Assembly (NCBI RefSeq): GCF_000024265.1
Contig: NC_013204.1
Location: 1,228,180-1,292,179 of the forward strand
Direction of reading: 5' to 3'
Length of the DNA stretch: 64,000 nucleotides
Source of the DNA: Eggerthella lenta DSM 2243
GTDB lineage: Bacteria > Actinomycetota > Coriobacteriia > Coriobacteriales > Eggerthellaceae
The stretch's first letter is position 1. The number at the start of each line of letters is the position of its first letter. Both the position numbers and the translations under genes were made by a program. Under the pieces are notes generated by a model that did no database searches, was not told the DNA's origin, and saw only the letters and a program-made list of their open reading frames with translations. Positions 17,939-27,278 of this stretch are shown piece by piece.

Positions 17939-18814
17939 ATGAAGCGCACGGCGTTCGACCTGTTCCATCCCGTCGTGGCGTTCGGCTACTTCGCCGTCAT
18001 GTTCGCGCTCAGCATGACGGCGATGCAGCCGGTCTACTTGGCCATCTCGCTTGCAAGCGTACTCTCCTACAGCGCGGTGCTGCGCGGTTGGCGGGCGACG
18101 GGTCGCTCGCTTCTCTGGCAGCTGCCCCTCGTCGCCGTCGTCGCGCTGGCGAACCCGCTGTTCTCGGCGTCCGGCTCCACCGAGCTGTTCCGCCTCGGGC
18201 TGCGCGCGTTCTACCTGGAGAGCTTCGTGTACGGCGCATGCATGGGCGTCATGCTGATCAGCGTGATCGTGCTGTTCTCGAACGCCTCCCAGGTGCTCAC
18301 GTCCGACAAGGTCATGACGCTGTTCGGCGGCGTCGCGCCCACGATAGGCCTCATGCTGTCGATGACGGCGCGCCTCGTGCCGCAGTTCCTGCGGCGCGGC
18401 AACGGCATCGCCGACGTGGAGCGCGCGTGCACGGCGGCGCGCCCTGCCGAGGAGCCCGCAGGGAAGCTCGCTGTCATGCGCGGCTACCTGCGGAGGACTT
18501 CGGTGCTCATGGGCTGGGGCATGGAAGACTCGCTCGAGACGGCCGGCGCCATGAAGGCGCGCGGATGGGGGGCCGTCGCGCGGCGCACCACGTACGCGCG
18601 CTACCAGTTCCGTCGCTTCGACGCCGCGGCGCTCGTCTTCGGCGGCGCGCTCGCGTTGCTGGCCGCAGCCGCCGCCTGGGCGGCATGCGCGCAATTCCGT
18701 TTCTATCCGACGATCGGCGGGCTCGCGCCTTGGTGGAACTATCTGCCGTACGCGCTGTTCGCGTGCCTGCCGCTCGCAATCACCGCGAAGGAGCATCTGC
18801 GATGGCGAGCGTGA
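17939..18814 (+). CDS. ecfT: ECF transporter transmembrane (T) component
   Basis: A 291-residue CbiQ/EcfT-type protein with about five or six membrane helices and a long cytoplasmic coupling region. The conserved coupling motif appears as SLETAGAMKARGWG near residue 200; Ala-x-x-Ala-Arg-Gly patterns in EcfT bind the ATPases. It starts at ATG 17939 and overlaps the ATPase gene by 13 bp. Standing between surface cobalamin-binding-like proteins and a dedicated S component, it looks like a dedicated (group I) rather than shared ECF module. Confidence 0.87.
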   Translation: MKRTAFDLFHPVVAFGYFAVMFALSMTAMQPVYLAISLASVLSYSAVLRGWRATGRSLLWQLPLVAVVALANPLFSASGSTELFRLGLRAFYLESFVYGACMGVMLISVIVLFSNASQVLTSDKVMTLFGGVAPTIGLMLSMTARLVPQFLRRGNGIADVERACTAARPAEEPAGKLAVMRGYLRRTSVLMGWGMEDSLETAGAMKARGWGAVARRTTYARYQFRRFDAAALVFGGALALLAAAAAWAACAQFRFYPTIGGLAPWWNYLPYALFACLPLAITAKEHLRWRA

Positions 18815-20262
18815 AGGCGATCGAGGCGCGCGGTTTCTCGTTTCGCTACCCTGAGTCGACGGCCGGCATCGGCCCGCTCGATTGGGCGGTGGAGGAGGGC
18901 GCGTTCCAGCTTCTGGTGGGCGCCACGGGCAGCGGCAAGACCACGCTGCTCGGTAGCTGCAAGCCGGCCATCGCGCCAGCAGGGGAGCGCGCGGGCTCGC
19001 TGCAGGTGTTCGGACGATCCGTGGAAAAGCTGGATGCGCGCGAGGCCGCCGCGACGGTGGGTTACGTCGCGCAGAGTCCCGAGAACCAGATCGTGTGCGA
19101 CAGCGTGTGGCACGAGCTGGCGTTCGGGCTGGAGAACCTCGGCGTGGAGCAGGACGAGATGCGCCGCCGCGTGGCCGAGGTCGCTCACTTCTTCGGCATC
19201 GAGCCGTGGTTCCGCCGCTCCGTCGCCGAGCTATCGGGCGGCCAGAAGCAGATGACCACGTTGGCCGGCACGCTGGCGATGCAGCCGCGCCTGCTGCTGC
19301 TTGACGAGCCCACCGCCCAGCTCGATCCCGTGGCCGAGAAGAACTTCCTGCACGCTCTGTTTCGCGTGAACCGCGAGCTGGGCATCACCGCCGTCGTGGC
19401 CACCCACGCCCCCGAGGCGATGGCCGAGTACGCGACGGACATGGTGGAGCTGCGAGAGGGCACGCTGATCCGCTGCTTCGAACCGCGCGCCGGGGTGTCG
19501 GCCTTCCGTCGTTCCGAATCCGTCCCGGTGGCACCCGCCTCCGCTCAGGATGATGAAGCCGCATACGCCGTCTCGTTGCACGACATCCATCTGCGCTACG
19601 CACGCGATGCCGACTGGGTTCTGCGCGGCTGCGATCTGCGCGTCACCGCCGGCAGCATCCACGCCGTCGTAGGCGGCAACGGCTGCGGCAAGTCCACGCT
19701 GCTGCGTGCCATCGCCAGGGTCGTCAAGCCGGAGCGCGGCCGCGTTGAGAACTGCCTGGCCGCGCGCCAGGCGCTGCTCCCGCAGGATCCGAAAACCCTC
19801 TTCGTGTGCGATACGGTGGCCGAGGAGCTGCGCGAGTGGCAGGCGAACTGCGGCTACGACAACGCTGCGATCGATGGCGTTCTCGCGCGCTTCGGTCTGG
19901 ACGCGCGCGTCTCCAACCATCCCTACGATCTGTCGGGCGGCCAGCAGCAGTTGCTCGCGTTCGCGAAGCTGCTGCTGACCGATCCCGACCTGCTGCTGCT
20001 CGACGAGCCGACGAAGGGGCTCGACGCGCCGTCGAAGCTGCTGGTCGCCCGCACCCTGTGCGATCTCGCGCAGGCCGGGGCGACCGTCGTCCTCGCCACG
20101 CACGACCTGACGTTCGCCGCGCTCGTCGCCGATGCCGCCACCATGCTGTTCGACGGGGAGGCCGTGTGCACCGAGCCGGCCGCCGCGTTCTTCGCGGGCA
20201 ACCTGTTCTACCGCCCGACCGAGGATGCGTTCTCCCGGCTGTGGCGCGAGGAACGCTCGTGA
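18802..20262 (+). CDS. Fused double ECF ATPase (A-A')
   Basis: A 486-residue protein containing two complete ABC ATPase domains. The first (about residues 1-235) has [37 protein letters not shown] and [12 protein letters not shown]. The second (about 260-486) has [16 protein letters not shown] and [15 protein letters not shown] importers use an A/A' pair, here joined in one chain. The start ATG 18802 follows AAGGAGCATCTGCG inside the end of ecfT. It energises substrate uptake through the T component. Confidence 0.9.
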   Translation: MASVKAIEARGFSFRYPESTAGIGPLDWAVEEGAFQLLVGATGSGKTTLLGSCKPAIAPAGERAGSLQVFGRSVEKLDAREAAATVGYVAQSPENQIVCDSVWHELAFGLENLGVEQDEMRRRVAEVAHFFGIEPWFRRSVAELSGGQKQMTTLAGTLAMQPRLLLLDEPTAQLDPVAEKNFLHALFRVNRELGITAVVATHAPEAMAEYATDMVELREGTLIRCFEPRAGVSAFRRSESVPVAPASAQDDEAAYAVSLHDIHLRYARDADWVLRGCDLRVTAGSIHAVVGGNGCGKSTLLRAIARVVKPERGRVENCLAARQALLPQDPKTLFVCDTVAEELREWQANCGYDNAAIDGVLARFGLDARVSNHPYDLSGGQQQLLAFAKLLLTDPDLLLLDEPTKGLDAPSKLLVARTLCDLAQAGATVVLATHDLTFAALVADAATMLFDGEAVCTEPAAAFFAGNLFYRPTEDAFSRLWREERS

Positions 20263-20966
20263 CGCGCCCGCCTTCCCGCGCGGCGGCGCGCCTCCTCGCG
20301 CTGCTCGAGGTGCCGGCGCTCGCCGCCGTGCCCCTCGTGCTGGGCGTGTGCGCGTACTTCCAGGTGGAGCAGGGCGCGCTGCTCACCGTGGTCGTGGCGT
20401 TCGCGGCGGTGGGCGTGTTCTTCGCCAGCTTTGAGGCCTCGCGCCCGGCGTTGCGCCAGATCATGCCGACCGTGGTGTTGGCGGCTCTTGCGGCGGCGGG
20501 TCGCATGCTGTTCGCTCCCGTTCCCGACTTCAAGCCGGTGTCGGCCATCTGCATCCTCGCGGGAGCCGTGTTCGGCCGCCGCAGCGGCTTTCTGGTGGGC
20601 GCGCTCGCGGCGCTCGTGTCCAACTTCTTCTTCGGGCAGGGGCCGTGGACGCCGTGGCAGATGTACGCTTGGGGTCTCGTAGGCTACCTGGCCGGCGTCC
20701 TGGCCGACCGCGGCTGGCTCGACCGGCTGCCCGTGCTGTACGCTTACGGCTTCCTGTCGGCCCTGCTGTACGGCCTGCTGCTGAACGGGTGGTACGTCAT
20801 CGGCTTCGTGCAGCCGTTCTCCTGGCCGGCCGCGCTCGTCGCGTTCGGCGCCGCGCTGCCGTTCGACGCGACGCATGGCGTGGCCACCGTCGTGTTCCTC
20901 GCGGCGCTCTACGTTCCCTGGCGGAAAAAGCTCGAGCGCATCAAGAGGAAGTACGCGCTGATCTGA
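20259..20966 (+). CDS. ECF transporter substrate-binding (S) component
   Basis: A 235-residue membrane protein with about six helices. It starts at GTG 20259, overlapping the ATPase stop (GTGA). VFGRRSGFLVGALAALVSNF and GQGPWTPWQMYAWGLVGYLA resemble the conserved helix-4/5 region of S components. Specificity is not readable from these motifs, but the cobalamin riboswitch and transcobalamin-like neighbours indicate cobalamin or a corrinoid, like CbrT-group S proteins. It is the last gene of the riboswitch operon. Confidence 0.82.
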   Translation: MTRPPSRAAARLLALLEVPALAAVPLVLGVCAYFQVEQGALLTVVVAFAAVGVFFASFEASRPALRQIMPTVVLAALAAAGRMLFAPVPDFKPVSAICILAGAVFGRRSGFLVGALAALVSNFFFGQGPWTPWQMYAWGLVGYLAGVLADRGWLDRLPVLYAYGFLSALLYGLLLNGWYVIGFVQPFSWPAALVAFGAALPFDATHGVATVVFLAALYVPWRKKLERIKRKYALI

Positions 20967-21041
20967 CGGATGCCGCCGATTGCGGCGCGGCGGCCGTGCG
21001 CGTGCTACAATGCCTCCCGATCATCGAAGAAGGGAGCTCCC

Positions 21042-21650
21042 ATGCCGCCACTGTCCAGCTCGAAGCGCGAAGCCGTCGCCGCCCTCAAGCGCGGCGAGGC
21101 GGTCATCTTTCCCACCGAGACGGTGTACGGCCTGGGCGTGTCCGTCGAGGCGGCGGCGAGCCCCGAGGCGCTCTACGATCTGAAGGAGCGCGACCGCGGC
21201 AAGCCCGTCTCCTGGCTCGTGGGCGGCGTCGACGACCTCGACCGCTACGGAGCGCACGTGCCCGACCTGGCCCGACGTCTGGCACGAGCGTACTGGCCGG
21301 GACCTCTTACGCTCATCGTGGAAGCGAGCGACGCCGTGCCCGCGGCCTTCCGCTCGGCGGCGGGCTCCATCGGCCTGCGCATGCCCGACAACGATACGGC
21401 CCTTGAGCTCATCGAGGCGGTCGGCTGCCCGCTGGCCACCACGTCCGCGAACATCTCGGGTCTGCAAGCGCCGGGGGCCTTCGACGCGCTCGATCCCGTT
21501 CTCGCTGCGTGCGTAGGCGTGGTGGTGCCCGACGACACCGACGACGATAAGAGCGGCGTGGCGTCCACCGTCCTCGACTGCACCGTAAACCCCCCGCGCA
21601 TTCTCCGCGAAGGCGCCGTCACCGAAGCCGATATCCGCGCGGCGAGGTAG
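21042..21650 (+). CDS. L-threonylcarbamoyladenylate synthase (YrdC/Sua5 family)
   Basis: A 202-residue YrdC-domain enzyme that makes threonylcarbamoyl-AMP for the t6A37 modification of ANN-decoding tRNAs. Diagnostic segments are FPTETVYGLG near residue 26, KERDRGKPVSWLV and TSANISG near residue 142. It lacks the extra C-terminal Sua5 domain, so it is of the short TsaC type. GAAGAAGGGAGCTCCC precedes ATG 21042. It is monocistronic, between the ECF operon and a fold-back element. Confidence 0.88.
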   Translation: MPPLSSSKREAVAALKRGEAVIFPTETVYGLGVSVEAAASPEALYDLKERDRGKPVSWLVGGVDDLDRYGAHVPDLARRLARAYWPGPLTLIVEASDAVPAAFRSAAGSIGLRMPDNDTALELIEAVGCPLATTSANISGLQAPGAFDALDPVLAACVGVVVPDDTDDDKSGVASTVLDCTVNPPRILREGAVTEADIRAAR

Positions 21651-21725
21651 TCGCTCGGCCGCCGCCGCGGCGGTCGGCGCGCTCTCCGCATCCGCCCTCC
21701 TTGCCCACACCCCCCCCCTTTTTTT

Positions 21726-21844
21726 TGGCACAGATTCACCGCTATGCACGATTTTCGGCGCATGATTTCAGTGCGAGCGCATAAAACCCCAGGTCAGATT
21801 TTTCGCATCAGGAAAAAATCATGCATAACGGTGAATCTGTGCCA
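21726..21844. repeat. 119-bp fold-back element with 30-bp arms
   Basis: The arm 21726-21755 (starting TGGCACAGATTCACCG) is the inverted match of 21815-21844 with only two mismatches. A 59-bp centre separates them. It could be a MITE-like insertion or the gene of a structured RNA. Confidence 0.85.
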
Positions 21845-21981
21845 GCAAAGCGACGGTTCCCAAGCTCCATCCTCGTTTCCCTCGCCTCCTCAAGCCTCCT
21901 TGAGCCTTCCGCCTTGCCGAACGCGCCCGGCTCGGCATCGTCGTTCGCGTAACGCTTCCCTCCGAGCGAGCCGCGCTTGGG

Positions 21982-21987
21982 TATAAT
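21982..21987 (+). promoter_or_regulatory. Candidate -10 box for the hydrolase/glpK unit
   Basis: TATAAT lies 30 nt before ATG 22017, with GGGGAGGGG as ribosome site between. No clear -35 hexamer was found. Confidence 0.45.
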
Positions 21988-22016
21988 GGTTGAAAACTCC
22001 TGGGGAGGGGATCAAT

Positions 22017-22991
22017 ATGGATACAACGGTCGCAGTCGCGCCGATCGGCTTTTTGTCTCATGACGGAACGTCCACCATCAAAGGCCTCGTGTGGGAGCCC
22101 GAGCGCACGAGGGGCAGCCGCCGTGTCGCGCCGCGCGGCGTCATTCAGATCGTCCACGGCATGGTGGAGCATGTGGGCCGCTACGACGAGTTCGCGCGCT
22201 TCCTCGTGGAACAGGGCTTCGTGGTGTGCGCCGCCGATCACATCGGCCACGGCAAGAGCGTGGCCAGCGCAGACGAGCTTGGCTGCCTGCCCGTCGACGG
22301 CAAGGAGACGCTCATCGAGGACGTCCACGAACTGCGCAAGACCGTCACCGCCCGCTACTCCCGCCAAACCCCTTACATCATGTTCGGCCATTCCATGGGA
22401 AGCTTCGTCACGCGCGCCTACCTGGCGCGCCACGGCGAGGACGTGGCGGCGGCCGTCATCTGCGGCACGGGCCAACAGCCCCTCGTCCTGTCGAAGGCGG
22501 GCAACGCGCTGGCGCGCTTCCTCGCGAAGACGAAGGGCGCCGACTACCGCAGCAAGCTTCTGGACGGCATGGGCGTGGGCGCGTTCGCCAAGCAGATCGA
22601 GAACCCGCGCACGCCGCACGACTGGGTCTGCACCGATCCGGCCGTCGTGGACGCCTACATCGCCGACGAGCTGTGCGGCGCCATGTTCTCCGTCGGCGGC
22701 TACGCCACGCTCACCGACCTCACGGGCGAGGTGGTGTCGCCGTCGTGCGCGGCGAAGGTGCCGAAGGGATTGCCCGTGCTGTTCGTCGCCGGCGCCGAGG
22801 ACCCGGTGGGCGCGTGCGGCAAGGGCGTGCGCGCGGCGGCCGACCTGTTGCGCCGCGCCGGTGTGCAGGATGTGGAGGTGAAGCTGTACGAGGGCATGCG
22901 CCACGAAATCCTCAACGAACCGGGGCGGGCTCGGGTTTATACTGAGGTGGTCGGTTGGATTGAGGAGCATGCATGCCAAAGTACGTCGTAG
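22017..22991 (+). CDS. Alpha/beta hydrolase, lysophospholipase/monoacylglycerol lipase-like
   Basis: A 324-residue serine hydrolase. It has the oxyanion segment IQIVHGMVEHVGRYDEFA, the nucleophile elbow FGHSMGSF (Ser about residue 129), a later VLFVAGAEDPVG acid region and the catalytic His in YEGMRHEILNE. These motifs match monoacylglycerol lipases and PldB-like lysophospholipases, which release free glycerol or glycerophosphoryl compounds. A strong GGGGAGGGG site precedes ATG 22017. Its end overlaps the start of glpK by 19 bp, so product and next enzyme are linked: glycerol released, then phosphorylated. Confidence 0.85.
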   Translation: MDTTVAVAPIGFLSHDGTSTIKGLVWEPERTRGSRRVAPRGVIQIVHGMVEHVGRYDEFARFLVEQGFVVCAADHIGHGKSVASADELGCLPVDGKETLIEDVHELRKTVTARYSRQTPYIMFGHSMGSFVTRAYLARHGEDVAAAVICGTGQQPLVLSKAGNALARFLAKTKGADYRSKLLDGMGVGAFAKQIENPRTPHDWVCTDPAVVDAYIADELCGAMFSVGGYATLTDLTGEVVSPSCAAKVPKGLPVLFVAGAEDPVGACGKGVRAAADLLRRAGVQDVEVKLYEGMRHEILNEPGRARVYTEVVGWIEEHACQSTS

Positions 22992-24476
22992 CGCTCGACC
23001 AGGGTACCACCTCGTCGCGCGCCATGCTCGTCGACGCGAACGGATGCGTCGTCGATGCGGTGCAGAACCCGTTCCCGCAAATCTACCCCCAACCCGGCTG
23101 GGTGGAGCACGACCCGCGCGACATCCTGTCGTCGCAGCTGGGCGCGCTCACCGAGCTTCTGGTGGCGCACAACCTGGGCGCAAAGGACATCGACAGCATC
23201 GGCATCACGAACCAGCGCGAGACCACCGTGGTGTGGAACCGCGAAACGGGGGGAGCCCGTGATGAACGCCATTGTGTGGCAGTGCCGCCGCACTGCCCCC
23301 ATCATCGACGAGCTGACGGCCGATCCGCAGACGGCGCGCATCATCGCCGACAAGACGGGCCTCGTGCCCGACGCCTACTTCTCCGCCAGCAAGATCAAGT
23401 GGATCCTCGACCACGTGGAAGGCGCGCGCGAAGACGCCGAAGCCGGCAAGCTGGCCTTCGGCACCGTCGACACGTGGCTCATCTGGACGCTCACCCAGGG
23501 CAAGGTGCACGCCACCGACGTGACGAACGCCAGCCGCACCATGCTGTACAACATCCACGAGCTGCGCTGGGATCCGTGGCTGCTCGACCTGTTCGGCATC
23601 CCGGAGTCCCTGCTTCCCGAGGTACTCCCTTCGTCGGGGGAGTTCGGCCGCACGGCTTCCGCGGGCATCGTGCCGAACGTGCCCATCTGCGGCGTGGCGG
23701 GCGACCAGCAGGCGGCCCTGTTCGGACAGTGCTGCTTCCAGCCGGGCCAGGCGAAGAACACGTACGGCACCGGCTGCTTCCTGCTCATGCACACCGGCGG
23801 CGAAGCGTGCCGCTCCACGAACAACCTCATCACCACCATCGCCGCCTCGGGTCCGGGTGCCGGCCCCGAGTACGCGCTCGAGGGCAGCGTGTTCATGGCC
23901 GGCGCGCTCATGCAATGGCTACGCGACGACATGGGCATCATCGACGACGTGGCCGAGACCTCCGCCATCGCCCGCAGCGTGAATAGCACCGACGGCGTGT
24001 ACGTGGTGCCCGCGTTCACCGGCTTGGGCGCACCCTATTGGGACGCCGATGCGCGCGGCGCCATCTACGGGCTCACGCGCGGAACCGGCCGGGCTCACAT
24101 CGTGCGCGCCGCGCTGGAATCGCTGGCCTACCAGGTGCACGACCTCGCGGTGGCCATGGAGGCCGACGCGGGGGTGCGCTTGAGCGTGCTCAACGTGGAC
24201 GGCGGCGCGTCCGCGAACGATTTTCTCATGCAGTTCCAAAGCGATATCTTGCGCACGCCGCTGCGCCGCCCGCAGAATGCCGAGACGACCGCGCTCGGCG
24301 CCGCGTTCCTCGCAGGGCTCGCCACCGGGTTCTGGAAGGACGCGGAAGCCCTGTGCGCCCTGCGCTCTTCGGACGACGTGTACGAGCCGGGCATGGAGGA
24401 CGAGCGCCACGCGAAGCTGCTGGAAGGCTGGGCCCGCGCCGTGAAGCGCACGATGTCGGACGCCCTGCCATCCTGA
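22973..24476 (+). pseudogene. glpK: Glycerol kinase, interrupted by a frameshift at a G6 run
   Basis: The N-terminal 92 residues (ALDQGTTSSRAMLVDANG ... GITNQRETTVVWNRETG) are in one frame. The rest (EPVMNAIVWQCRRTAPIIDE ... GLGAPYWDADARGAIYGLT and the DGGASAN phosphate-2 motif) is in another. The switch falls at the six Gs 23248-23253; removing one G restores about 500 codons, the normal GlpK length. As written, translation would run on in the wrong frame to 23986. The enzyme makes sn-glycerol-3-phosphate from glycerol. All other conserved segments look intact, suggesting a recent mutation, a phase-variable tract or a sequencing error. Confidence 0.9.
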
Positions 24477-24584
24477 GCGGAGCGCCGAAGGAGCGAAGTT
24501 CCGACGCAAAGCCAGTCCTTTAGGGAAGGATCCCGTGCGGCGCCAGCCGTCACGTGACGAAAGAGAAGAGGAAGGGAACCTCAC

Positions 24585-25025
24585 ATGAAGATCAGCATTG
24601 CAAGCGACCATGCAGGCTTCGAGCAGAAGCAGGCGCTGGTCGGCTACCTGGCCTCCAAGGGCCACGACGTGATCGACCGCGGCCCAGACTGCGACGACCG
24701 CGTCGACTATCCCGACTATGCGGCGCGCGTGGCGCACGATGTGGTCGACGGCATGGCCGAGCGCGGCGTGCTCGTGTGCGGCACGGGCATCGGCATGGCC
24801 GTGGCCGCCAACAAGATCGACGGGATCCGCGCCGCCAACGTCACCAGCCCGCTGTTCGCCGCCCTCGCGCGCGAGCACAACGACGCGAACGTCGTAGCCG
24901 TCTCGGGTCGCTTCGTCGACGAGTCCGTGAACCGCGAGATCCTCGACGCTTTCGTCTCCACCTCCTTCGGCGGCGGTCGTCATGCAGGTCGCGTCGAGAA
25001 GATCGCCGCTCTCGAAAACGAATAG
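24585..25025 (+). CDS. rpiB: Ribose-5-phosphate isomerase B
   Basis: A 146-residue RpiB/LacAB-family enzyme interconverting ribose-5-phosphate and ribulose-5-phosphate. The N-terminal SIASDHAGFEQK carries the active-site His. LVCGTGIGMAVAANK holds the catalytic Cys and phosphate loop. The usual Arg residues occur in IRAANVTSPLFAALAREHND. A ribosome site AAGAAGAGGAAGGG lies upstream. It is followed by glyA and upp in the same direction: pentose phosphate, one-carbon and pyrimidine salvage genes in a row. Confidence 0.94.
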   Translation: MKISIASDHAGFEQKQALVGYLASKGHDVIDRGPDCDDRVDYPDYAARVAHDVVDGMAERGVLVCGTGIGMAVAANKIDGIRAANVTSPLFAALAREHNDANVVAVSGRFVDESVNREILDAFVSTSFGGGRHAGRVEKIAALENE

Positions 25026-25098
25026 CCCGCACGCGCGCAGCGCGGATCGCGCTGTGCTAGCATGATCGCTTCGCCTCGCCCTCATCGAAAGGAACACC

Positions 25099-26355
25099 AT
25101 GGCCCTCCAGTACGTATCCCAGACCGATCCCGCCGTCGCCGATGCCATGCGCCAGGAGCTTGCGCGCGAGCGCGACTCCGTCGAGCTCATCGCTTCGGAG
25201 AACTTCACGTCGTCCGCCGTCATGGAAGCCGTGGGCAGCGTGCTCACGAACAAGTACGCCGAGGGCTATCCCCGCAAGCGCTACTACGGCGGCTGCGAGA
25301 AGGTCGACCTCGTGGAGGACCTCGCGCGCGAGCGCGCCTGCCAGCTGTTCGGCTCGAACTTCGCCAACGTGCAGCCCCATTGCGGCGCGAACGCGAACCT
25401 GGGCGCGTACGAGGCGCTCATCGAGCTGGGCGACACGGTGCTGGGCATGAGCCTGGCCGAGGGCGGCCATCTCACGCACGGCTCGCCGGTGAACTTCAGC
25501 GGCCGCCACTACGACTTCGCCAGCTACGGCGTGGACGCCCAGACCGAGACCATCGACTACGACGAGGTGGAGCGTATCGCCAAGGAAGTGCGCCCCAAGC
25601 TCATCGTGGGCGGCGCGAGCGCGTATCCGCGCGTCATCGACTTCGAGCGCATGGCCGCCATCGCGCGCGAGGTGGATGCGTACTTCATGGTGGACATGGC
25701 CCACATCGCCGGCCTCGTGGCCGCAGGCGCGCATCCCAGCCCCGTTCCGCATGCCGACGTGGTGACGTCCACCAGCCACAAGACCCTGCGCGGCCCGCGC
25801 GGCGGCTTCATCCTGTCCAATGACGAGGACATCGCCAAGCGCATCGACAAGGCCGTGTTCCCCGGCTCGCAGGGCGGCCCGCTCATGCACGTCATCGCCG
25901 GCAAGGCCGTGGCGTTCGGAGAGGTCATGCAGCCCGCCTACAAGGAGTACATCGACCACGTGGTGGAGAACGCGCGCACGCTGGGGCAGGGCATGATGGA
26001 CGGCGGTTTGCGCCTCGTGTCCGGCGGCACCGACAACCACCTGTGCCTCGTGGACCTCACGCCGGCCGACGTCACCGGCAAGGATGCCGAAAAGCTGTTG
26101 GAGAGCGTGGGCCTCACGGTGAACAAGAACTCCATCCCCAACGAGCCGCGCAGCCCGTTCGTCACGAGCGGCATCCGCGTGGGCAGCGCTGCGGCCACCA
26201 CGCGCGGCTTCACGGCCGACGACTTCTACGAGGTGGGCCAGCTCATCGCCGCCACGGTGTTCAACGCCGAGAGCGAGGCGAAGCTCGCCGATGTGCGTGC
26301 GAAGGTGGACGCCCTCCTTGCCGCGCACCCTTTGTATCCCGAGCTCGATTACTAG
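25099..26355 (+). CDS. glyA: Serine hydroxymethyltransferase
   Basis: A 418-residue PLP enzyme converting serine and tetrahydrofolate to glycine and methylene-THF. The N-terminal block is [30 protein letters not shown] is conserved, and the PLP lysine is in [14 protein letters not shown] (about residue 224). Length and motif spacing are normal. A ribosome site GAAAGGAACACC precedes ATG 25099. It supplies the one-carbon unit used in thymidylate synthesis, related to the dCMP deaminase downstream. Confidence 0.96.
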   Translation: MALQYVSQTDPAVADAMRQELARERDSVELIASENFTSSAVMEAVGSVLTNKYAEGYPRKRYYGGCEKVDLVEDLARERACQLFGSNFANVQPHCGANANLGAYEALIELGDTVLGMSLAEGGHLTHGSPVNFSGRHYDFASYGVDAQTETIDYDEVERIAKEVRPKLIVGGASAYPRVIDFERMAAIAREVDAYFMVDMAHIAGLVAAGAHPSPVPHADVVTSTSHKTLRGPRGGFILSNDEDIAKRIDKAVFPGSQGGPLMHVIAGKAVAFGEVMQPAYKEYIDHVVENARTLGQGMMDGGLRLVSGGTDNHLCLVDLTPADVTGKDAEKLLESVGLTVNKNSIPNEPRSPFVTSGIRVGSAAATTRGFTADDFYEVGQLIAATVFNAESEAKLADVRAKVDALLAAHPLYPELDY

Positions 26356-26391
26356 TTTCCGAACCGGATCGCAAGAAAGAAGGCTTATCCC

Positions 26392-27027
26392 ATGCACTAC
26401 GACCGCGTCACCGTCGTCGACCACCCGATGGTCCAGCACAAGCTGTCCAAGCTGCGCAACAAGAACACGTCGTCGAAGGACTTCCGCGCCCTCGTGCGCG
26501 AGCTTGCCATGTTCGAGGGCTACGAGGCCACGCGCGATCTGGCGCTCGAGGACGTCGAGGTTGAAACGCCCATCTGCAAGGCTGCGTGCAAGCAGGTGGC
26601 CGGCAAGAAGATGGTCATCGTCCCCATCCTGCGCGCGGGCCTCGGCATGGTGGAGGGGCTGCAGGAGCTCATGCCCTCCACGTTCGTCGGCCACCTCGGC
26701 ATGTACCGCGACCCCGAAACCCATGAGCCGCACGAGTACTACGCGAAGCTCCCCGACAGCATCTCCCAGCGCGACGTGCTGGTGGTGGATCCGATGTTGG
26801 CCACGGGCGGTTCGGCCACGGCGGCCATCCACTATCTGCGAAAGCTCGGCGTGAAGAACATCAAGCTCGTCGTGCTCGTGGCGGCGCCCGTCGGCATCGA
26901 GGCCGTGCTGTCCGCCGACCCGGACGTGCAGATCTACACCTGCGCCATCGACGAATGCCTGAACGAACATGCCTACATAGTCCCCGGCCTCGGCGACGCC
27001 GGCGACAGGATTTTCGGCACCAAGTAA
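26392..27027 (+). CDS. upp: Uracil phosphoribosyltransferase
   Basis: A 211-residue enzyme making UMP from uracil and [19 protein letters not shown] near residue 80 and the PRPP loop [15 protein letters not shown] near 132 are diagnostic, as is the C-terminal [16 protein letters not shown]. Start ATG 26392 follows AAGAAAGAAGGC. A highly structured 116-nt element follows before the dCMP deaminase gene. Confidence 0.95.
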   Translation: MHYDRVTVVDHPMVQHKLSKLRNKNTSSKDFRALVRELAMFEGYEATRDLALEDVEVETPICKAACKQVAGKKMVIVPILRAGLGMVEGLQELMPSTFVGHLGMYRDPETHEPHEYYAKLPDSISQRDVLVVDPMLATGGSATAAIHYLRKLGVKNIKLVVLVAAPVGIEAVLSADPDVQIYTCAIDECLNEHAYIVPGLGDAGDRIFGTK

Positions 27028-27135
27028 CAGAAAAGCCGCAGGTAGGATCTCCCTTTCTGAAGATCGCCCGCAGAATGGCTGTTGGCTTGGGAGCGGGGCC
27101 GGTGTTTTCGGCTTGGCGGTTTCGATAACCTTGAA

Positions 27136-27251
27136 GGGTGGGCGGCGGCGCGGCGCCCACCAAGCGAGTTTCCCCTTCGGGGACTTGCTGCGCGGCGCCG
27201 CAGCGAAGCGAGGACTGTCCGAGCGACTGGGCGTTGCGCCGCCGCCCACCC
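27136..27251 (+). repeat. 116-nt structured fold-back element between upp and the dCMP deaminase gene
   Basis: Arms 27136-27159 and 27228-27251 are 24 nt each and complementary except for two positions that become G-U pairs in plus-strand RNA. Two further perfect hairpins lie inside: CCCCTTCGGGG, and GCTGCG..CGCAGC. The result resembles a closed multi-branch RNA. It could be a leader or processing element, or a transposon-derived repeat. Confidence 0.6.
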
Positions 27252-27278
27252 GGTCGCGCAGGTTGAAAGAGGTAAGCA

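Larger units (their letters stand above)
21651..22016. other. 366-bp gene-free interval holding a fold-back element
   Basis: It contains a C-tract/T-tract (CCCCCCCCTTTTTTTTTGG around 21711-21728), the 119-bp inverted-repeat element at 21726-21844, and a candidate promoter for the hydrolase gene near 21982. No open frame in it looks coding. Confidence 0.6.
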
